Positions 59,570 to 64,000 of a stretch of DNA of 64,000 bases are shown here, piece after piece (the first letter of the stretch is position 1; each line of letters begins with the position of its first letter). The notes under the pieces were generated by a model, which was given only the letters and a program-made list of their open reading frames with translations, ran no database searches and was not told where the DNA came from. Source of the stretch: Chungangia koreensis (GTDB lineage: Bacteria > Bacillota > Bacilli > Bacillales_A > Planococcaceae); assembly GCF_042651785.1 (NCBI RefSeq), contig NZ_JBHSEC010000019.1, forward strand, positions 186,001 through 250,000, written 5' to 3'. Both the position numbers and the translations under genes were made by a program.

Positions 59570-60712
59570 CTATAGACCCAGCCGTTTCGCAATGATTGTT
59601 TTCATGATTTCATTGGTCCCGGCGTAGATGGAGGAAACAGGGGTATCCCTGTAACGTCTTGCAATCTTATATTCTTCCATATATCCATAGCCACCGTGCA
59701 ATTGCATACATTCGATCGAAATCTTACGGGCTGTTTCTGTCAGCCAATATTTTGCCATCGACACTTTCGTCACAATTTCCTTACCGGCGATATGTTCTTC
59801 AATAAGTGATTCCAAGAAACTTTTCCCCAATTCAATTTCAGTTGCCATTTCTGCAATTTTGAACTGTGTGTTTTGGAAGGAACTGACCGGTTTGCCGAAA
59901 GCTTGCCGAGATTTCACGTAGTCAATGGTCATATTCAACATGTCCTCGGATGCGGTTTGAGCTGCTATGGCTACGACAAGCCTCTCCTGCTGCAGCTTAT
60001 CCATTAAGTAACTAAAACCATCGCCCTCTTGGCCAATTAAGTTCGTCACTGGTACACGGCAGTCCTCAAAATAGAGCTCCGCTGTATCTTGTGCATGCAT
60101 ACCGACCTTATCCAATTTTCCGCCGCGCTTGAATCCAGGCATCCCCTCCTCCACCACGAGAAGACTAATGCCTTTATGCCTCGCATCCGGGTCAGTCTTT
60201 ACGACCACTAAGATTAAGTCAGCATGGATCCCATTCGTAATAAATGTCTTCTGTCCATTTACGATGTAGTAGTCCCCTGTTTTCACAGCCGTTGTTTTAA
60301 TATTGGCTAAGTCCGACCCAGCCCCGGGCTCTGTCATGGCAACTGCCGTAATCAGGTCCCCAGTCACACAGCCTGGGAGCCACTTCTCCTTCTGTTCCTG
60401 TGTTCCGTACGCTTCAATATATGGAACGACAATATCATTGTGAAGTGTGATACCTGTTGTTGAAGCGCCGACCCTTTCCAATTCTTCGCCAATAATGACC
60501 GAATAGCTGAAATCGAGCCCTAAACCGCCATACTGTTCCTCCACTTGTGGGCAAAGGAAACCCATTTCACCAAGACGTTTCCAAAAAGATTTCGGAATGA
60601 TCCTGTCCTTTTCCCACTGGTCATACTTCGGAGCTGCCTCTTTCTCCAAGAACTTCCGTAGCGTCGAGCGGAACATTTCATGTTCCTCCCCCTCAAATCT
60701 GTAACGCGCCAT
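59570..60712 (-). CDS. Acyl-CoA dehydrogenase, long-chain/branched type
   Basis: A 380-residue FAD enzyme: AMTEPGAGSDLANIKTTA (about residue 125), GQKTFITNG, GFSYLMDKLQQERLVV and SSIYAGTNEIMKTII at the end. The position that holds Glu in the short-chain types is Ala here (YAGT); a Glu in ASEDMLN of helix G corresponds to the catalytic base of long-chain and isovaleryl types. That distinguishes it from the enzyme of the lysine operon. It is the third gene of the fatty acid operon, 11 bases from the SDR gene. Confidence 0.86.
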   Translation of the reverse strand: MARYRFEGEEHEMFRSTLRKFLEKEAAPKYDQWEKDRIIPKSFWKRLGEMGFLCPQVEEQYGGLGLDFSYSVIIGEELERVGASTTGITLHNDIVVPYIEAYGTQEQKEKWLPGCVTGDLITAVAMTEPGAGSDLANIKTTAVKTGDYYIVNGQKTFITNGIHADLILVVVKTDPDARHKGISLLVVEEGMPGFKRGGKLDKVGMHAQDTAELYFEDCRVPVTNLIGQEGDGFSYLMDKLQQERLVVAIAAQTASEDMLNMTIDYVKSRQAFGKPVSSFQNTQFKIAEMATEIELGKSFLESLIEEHIAGKEIVTKVSMAKYWLTETARKISIECMQLHGGYGYMEEYKIARRYRDTPVSSIYAGTNEIMKTIIAKRLGL

Positions 60713-60723
60713 GTTCTCCCTCC

Positions 60724-61500
60724 TTACTTCGGCTGCATTCTGAGTGCACCATCGAGACGGATCACTTCACCGTTCAACAGTGGATTCCGAATGATACTTT
60801 CCACGAGCAAGGCATATTCTGTCGGTCTTCCTAATCGATTCGGGAACGGAGGCATTGCAGCCAGTGCCTGTTTCGCCGGTTCCGGAAGCGTTTCGAACAT
60901 GGGTGTTTCCACAAGCCCAGGTGCAATGGCCATCACGCGAATCCCATGTGTTGCCAATTCGCGGGCAATCGGCAGCGTCATTCCAACAACTCCGCCTTTG
61001 GAAGCACTATAGGCTGCCTGTCCGATCTGCCCTTCAAATGCAGCGACGGATGCTGTATTAATGATTATGCCCCGTTCCCCTTCACCATTCGGTTCGTTCG
61101 ATTGCATATAATTCGCACCAATCCGAAGCATATTGAACGTGCCAATCAAATTAATTTGAATGACTTTCTCGAATTGTCCAAGAGGCAATACCCCTTTCTT
61201 AGATAACACTTTTCCAGGAGTAGCCACGCCTGCGCAGTTAATGACTGAATTGACTTTTCCGAGTTTCTCGTAAGCGCTTGCAAAACTCTGTTCAACCATC
61301 TCTTCATCCGTTACATCAGTCTTATAGAAGAAAACCATTTCATGTCCAAGCTCATTAACAAGTGAAGCAGCCCTGTCTTCGTTCAAGTCGAAGATTGCAG
61401 CCTTTCCCCCATTCTCTACAATATGACGGACCGTCGCCTCACCAAGTCCTGATGCACCTCCTGACACAACCGCCCGTACATCTTGCATTTGCATGTTCAA
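60724..61500 (-). CDS. SDR-family 3-hydroxyacyl-CoA dehydrogenase
   Basis: A 258-residue short-chain dehydrogenase with cofactor motif SGGASGLGEATVRH near residue 13, NCAGVA, active-site Ser and YSASKGGV (about 157-164) and the C-terminal GEVIRLDGALRM. It is close to the type II 3-hydroxyacyl-CoA dehydrogenase (HSD17B10) group, which oxidises L-3-hydroxyacyl-CoA. It sits between thiolase and acyl-CoA dehydrogenase genes with 7- and 11-base gaps. An enoyl-CoA hydratase is not found in the cluster. Confidence 0.86.
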   Translation of the reverse strand: MNMQMQDVRAVVSGGASGLGEATVRHIVENGGKAAIFDLNEDRAASLVNELGHEMVFFYKTDVTDEEMVEQSFASAYEKLGKVNSVINCAGVATPGKVLSKKGVLPLGQFEKVIQINLIGTFNMLRIGANYMQSNEPNGEGERGIIINTASVAAFEGQIGQAAYSASKGGVVGMTLPIARELATHGIRVMAIAPGLVETPMFETLPEPAKQALAAMPPFPNRLGRPTEYALLVESIIRNPLLNGEVIRLDGALRMQPK

Positions 61501-61507
61501 TTCCCCC

Positions 61508-62659
61508 TTATAGCCTTTCTATAATTGTTGCGTTTGCCATGCCCATTCCTTCGCAAATGGCCAAGAGTCCGTATCTACCACCATTCCTTTTTAATTCATG
61601 CATCAAAGAAACGAGCAATTTCGTCCCTGTTGCCCCTAACGGATGTCCTAAAGCGATAGCCCCGCCATTCGGGTTAAGCTTCTCGGGATCAGCTCCAGTC
61701 TCCTTTAACCAAGCAAGCGGCACAGGTGCAAACGCTTCGTTCACTTCGTATGTATCCATGTCTTCGATGGTCAGGCCAGCTTTCTCCAAAACCTTCTGTG
61801 TAGCAGCAATCGGTCCGGTCAGCATTAGAGTTGGATCAGATCCAACTACCACCCGCGCTATAATCCTGGCCATCGGTTGTAAGCCTAATTCATCCGCTTT
61901 TTCCCGTGACATGAGCAGTACTGCAGAGGCGCCGTCACTCATTTGGCTTGCATTCCCAGCGGTAATCATCCCTTCAGGGTCAAATACCGGCTTTAATGAG
62001 GAAAGAGCTTCAATTGAAGAATCGGGACGCGGTCCTTCATCTACCGAAAAATCCACCGATCCATTTTCACTTTCTATCTTGACCGGAACCATCTCTTCCT
62101 CATATCGGCCTTCCTCAATCGCTTGTAACGCTCGTTGATGGCTCTTCAACGCATAACGGTCCAATTCTTCCCTCGTCATTTTCCACTTCTTCGCAATCCG
62201 CTCAGCAGAAAGCCCTTGGTTGATAATTTCATATTGACTTGTCAGTCGTTCACTCGGGTTTACACCTGCCATATTGGAGAACATAGGGACCCTCGTCATG
62301 CTTTCCACTCCACCTGCGATGACAATATCCATATCTCCAGAGGCGATTGCCTGTGCACCGAAATGAACAGCCTGCTGACTTGAACCACATTGGCGGTCAA
62401 TTGTCACACCTGGCACCTCTACTGGAAATCCAGCAATCAATGCTGCGGTCCGCGCAATATTTCCCCCTTGCTCCCCGCTCTGCGTCACACAACCTAAAAT
62501 GACATCCTCTACCAGATCTTTTTGAATCTCTGCCCGTTTTACGAGCTCGTCCAACACGACGGCCGCCAATTCATCAGGTCTATAAGTTGAAAAGGTCCCT
62601 TTCCTTCTGCCAACTGCCGTTCTTACTCCCCCAACAATTACGACTTCTCTCATGCCCAT
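61508..62659 (-). CDS. Acetyl-CoA acyltransferase (thiolase)
   Basis: A 383-residue thiolase: nucleophilic Cys in DRQCGSSQQAVHFGA (about residue 88), NGGAIALGHPLGATG with the active-site His (about 340), and the final CEGMGMANATI with the second Cys. It releases acetyl-CoA in the last step of beta-oxidation. As the most upstream gene it probably starts the operon. The start is ATG with GTGGATGGGC upstream, a weak ribosome binding site; a second in-frame ATG lies two codons later. Confidence 0.88.
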   Translation of the reverse strand: MGMREVVIVGGVRTAVGRRKGTFSTYRPDELAAVVLDELVKRAEIQKDLVEDVILGCVTQSGEQGGNIARTAALIAGFPVEVPGVTIDRQCGSSQQAVHFGAQAIASGDMDIVIAGGVESMTRVPMFSNMAGVNPSERLTSQYEIINQGLSAERIAKKWKMTREELDRYALKSHQRALQAIEEGRYEEEMVPVKIESENGSVDFSVDEGPRPDSSIEALSSLKPVFDPEGMITAGNASQMSDGASAVLLMSREKADELGLQPMARIIARVVVGSDPTLMLTGPIAATQKVLEKAGLTIEDMDTYEVNEAFAPVPLAWLKETGADPEKLNPNGGAIALGHPLGATGTKLLVSLMHELKRNGGRYGLLAICEGMGMANATIIERL

Positions 62660-62773
62660 CCACCTTATCCTAATATTCTAATAATTTAAATAATACAGGA
62701 GTTTCTTCTTCATTTCTATTAATGGGAGTGCTCATTTCATATTTATTCTGTTGATCTCCCTTTAATTCCCCTC

Positions 62774-62833
62774 GGACTGAAAGGAATTCAGCCTTAAGTC
62801 TTAGATGCAAATCAACTTCAGGACCGTTATAGA
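62774..62833 (+). promoter_or_regulatory. Candidate LiaR-like operator and promoter of the liaIH-like operon
   Basis: An imperfect palindrome GGACTGAA..TTCAG..AGTC (62774-62800) is followed 27 bases later by a TATAGA -10 (62828-62833) without a good -35 element, the layout of an activator-dependent promoter. Assignment to LiaR is inferred from the adjacent genes only. Confidence 0.35.
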
Positions 62834-62885
62834 AAAAGCGGTGCGTTGGTAACATGAAGATACAAACGAAAGGAGGAATACCCAT

Positions 62886-63233
62886 ATGAAGAAATTTGGT
62901 TTATTCATCATTGGAGTCATCGCAGGAATTATCGCATTAGCGAATTTAGGATCTTTACTCGGATTGGCCATTTCAGCGCTAATCGTCTATGCAGGTGTCA
63001 GTCAATATGTTAAATCGGTCACGACAGGGCCGAAAATTCTTTGGGCTTCTATTGCATTGATCGGTCTTCTCTCAGCTGCAGCTAACGTTCCAGCGTTCTT
63101 CGCCGTACTTGCCATCGCAGCGATCTACTTTGTCGTGAAGAAATGGAAAGAAGAACCCATCGTCTTAGAAGCAACGAAAACAGATGACCCTTTCATGAAT
63201 TTTGAAAAGCAATGGAATGAATTGAGTAAATAA
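62886..63233 (+). CDS. LiaI-like small membrane protein
   Basis: A 115-residue protein with two or three membrane segments (FGLFIIGVIAGIIALA, LGLAISALIVYAG, and a longer ALIGLLSAAANVPAFFAVLAI) and a cytosolic charged tail DDPFMNFEKQWNELSK. B. subtilis LiaI (126 residues) anchors LiaH at the membrane and its gene precedes liaH. Here the next gene is a PspA-family gene 13 bases away. AAGGAGGAATACCCAT precedes the ATG. LiaI-type is inferred from context and length. Confidence 0.7.
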   Translation: MKKFGLFIIGVIAGIIALANLGSLLGLAISALIVYAGVSQYVKSVTTGPKILWASIALIGLLSAAANVPAFFAVLAIAAIYFVVKKWKEEPIVLEATKTDDPFMNFEKQWNELSK

Positions 63234-63245
63234 GGAGGAATTAAA

Positions 63246-63893
63246 ATGACAACATTATGGAATCGTTTCAAGTACTCGGTGGAGGCTGATCTTCACTCCC
63301 TATTCGACAAAAAGGAAAAGAAAAACCCGATTGCGATGTTGAACCAATACATCCGTGAAGCTGAAAAACAAACAGGGGAAACAGGAAAGCTTTTGGAACG
63401 ACAAGGTCAATTGAAAAAAGAACTTGAGAAAGAATACACAGCCGCCAATGAGATGTTGGCTAAGCGCCTGAAGCAGCTTGAATTAGCACAAGCTTCAGGG
63501 GAAAATGACTTAGTATTTTTTGCTGAACAAGAAGTGACGGCATATAGCCAGCGAACAGAAGTGCTTTCGGAAAGCATCAGAAATGCTGGTGAAGAACTGT
63601 TCCAGTTGGAGCGGAAGTTCGAGGAAATGAAACACAAGGTGAAAGATATGAAAGTTCGCCAGCTTCAGCTAATGGGCAAGGAAAACGTGGTGCGTGCAAA
63701 CCATCGTATGGATCGCGTTTTAACACCTGAAGCTTCTGAACAAGCTGAAAAGCGTTTGGGTACCTTCAATGAGATGGAAGAGTATATCGAAAAGCTCGGT
63801 AAACAAATTGACAAAGAGCACGAAATTTCCAATATGGAACGCCGCCTTGAATCTCTTGAAAAAGTGGAAGAAAAGAAATCTGAAATTGTGTAA
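63246..63893 (+). CDS. liaH: PspA/IM30 (LiaH-like) phage-shock protein
   Basis: A 215-residue protein that is almost all coiled coil, with the PspA/LiaH N-terminal amphipathic helix (MTTLWNRFKYSVEADLHSLF), NPIAMLNQYIREAEKQ, and long heptads (residues 40-150) with EMKHKVKDMKVRQ. PspA-family proteins assemble on damaged membrane and protect it; LiaH is induced by bacitracin and lipid II drugs. The gene order LiaI-LiaH-like followed by a gene 66 bases later fits the liaIHG(F) operon. AAGGAGGAATTAAA precedes the ATG. Confidence 0.85.
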   Translation: MTTLWNRFKYSVEADLHSLFDKKEKKNPIAMLNQYIREAEKQTGETGKLLERQGQLKKELEKEYTAANEMLAKRLKQLELAQASGENDLVFFAEQEVTAYSQRTEVLSESIRNAGEELFQLERKFEEMKHKVKDMKVRQLQLMGKENVVRANHRMDRVLTPEASEQAEKRLGTFNEMEEYIEKLGKQIDKEHEISNMERRLESLEKVEEKKSEIV

Positions 63894-63902
63894 GATGAAT
63901 GT

Positions 63903-63928
63903 AGGGGAGAAGCATCTCCCCTTTTTTT
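63903..63928 (+). terminator. Terminator after the liaH-like gene
   Basis: AGGGGAGA/TCTCCCCT stem, AGCA loop and T7 tail. The next gene starts 30 bases later, so it may be partly read-through. Confidence 0.9.
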
Positions 63929-63958
63929 GAAATTGCGGTGCGAAGAAGGAGGTAAAAC

Positions 63959-64000
63959 ATGAATCAGGTCAAGTCAAACCATATCGCATTCTTTCTCATA
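63959..64000 (+). CDS. Truncated downstream gene of the liaIH-like operon (window edge)
   Basis: ATG at 63959 follows GAAGGAGGTAAAAC. The visible 14 codons read MNQVKSNHIAFFLI, a basic start leading into a hydrophobic segment. By position it is a candidate for LiaG/LiaF or another membrane protein of the operon, but too little is seen to name it. Confidence 0.5.
   Translation, partial: MNQVKSNHIAFFLI

Noticed and set aside
62670..62885. Minus-strand frame upstream of the LiaI-like gene
   Set aside because: It overlaps the operon's promoter region and shows no convincing ribosome binding site or family motif.
62660..62885. FadR-type operator upstream of the thiolase operon
   Set aside because: I looked for a TGAATGAnTAnTnATTCA-like palindrome and saw none in the interval.
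1..64000. Prophage, insertion sequence or integrative element
   Set aside because: No transposase, integrase, phage structural or toxin-antitoxin gene is visible; the tRNA-Ala gene has no attachment-site-like repeat next to it.

Overview
The window looks like chromosomal DNA of a low-to-mid GC Gram-positive in Bacillales. The family set points to a Planococcaceae-type organism such as Sporosarcina, but this is inferred from gene content only. Supporting features are a YfmM-type ABC-F protein, HelD, a DUF3934 protein, a YusW-like lipoprotein, LiaI/LiaH-like proteins, strong GGAGG ribosome binding sites, frequent TTG/GTG starts, and promoters matching SigA, SigW and SigB consensus. I see no prophage, insertion sequence, CRISPR array or plasmid gene. 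Most of the window is compact core genome with bidirectional terminators between convergent genes.

Layout: 0.1-3 kb holds a PseG/SpsG-like protein, an SE1832-family protein and YfmM. 3-7.5 kb has a phospholipase D-family membrane protein, an ECF sigma factor without an adjacent anti-sigma, a peptidase E-like protein and a CorC/CNNM-type protein. 7.7-18.5 kb has an M20 dipeptidase, nitroreductase, PlsY-like and DegV proteins, tRNA-Ala(GGC), DUF2804, a glycerophosphodiesterase, HelD, a lipoprotein, a GNAT protein and a membrane acyltransferase. 18.5-30.7 kb has a heterodimeric ABC exporter, an EamA transporter, a PAS-GGDEF-EAL protein, a structured intergenic repeat, a split ThrE-type exporter, a secreted beta-propeller protein and AtoE. 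30.8-34.4 kb carries an ABC-F gene with a leader ORF and terminator, and a HELTH metallopeptidase. 34.7-38.6 kb is a probable lysine-degradation operon (lysine 6-dehydrogenase-like, aldehyde dehydrogenase, acyl-CoA dehydrogenase) with a perfect cre site.

38.7-41.4 kb has an AIM24-like gene behind a SigW-type promoter, two blocks of 21-bp repeats, and an MFS transporter whose mRNA leader looks like a translation attenuator. 41.4-47 kb is a tripartite tricarboxylate transporter (tctCBA) with a CitA/DcuS-type two-component system. 47-51 kb is a more AT-rich patch of small oxidoreductase and unknown genes. 51-54.8 kb is class I ribonucleotide reductase (nrdAB) under a cobalamin riboswitch. 54.8-57.7 kb has UppP, a DedA protein and DUF4139. 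57.8-62.7 kb is a fatty-acid degradation cluster, and 62.9 kb to the end is a LiaI/LiaH-like envelope-stress operon cut by the window edge.

The main theme is RNA-level control. Three different leader-RNA devices occur: a cobalamin riboswitch (nrdAB), a leader ORF plus intrinsic terminator (ABC-F) and a leader peptide plus mutually exclusive hairpins that sequester a ribosome binding site (MFS). The last two are typical of genes induced by ribosome-targeting antibiotics. The least explained structures are the 21-bp repeat blocks near 39.6-40.0 kb and the 173-bp nested-hairpin element near 25.7 kb.
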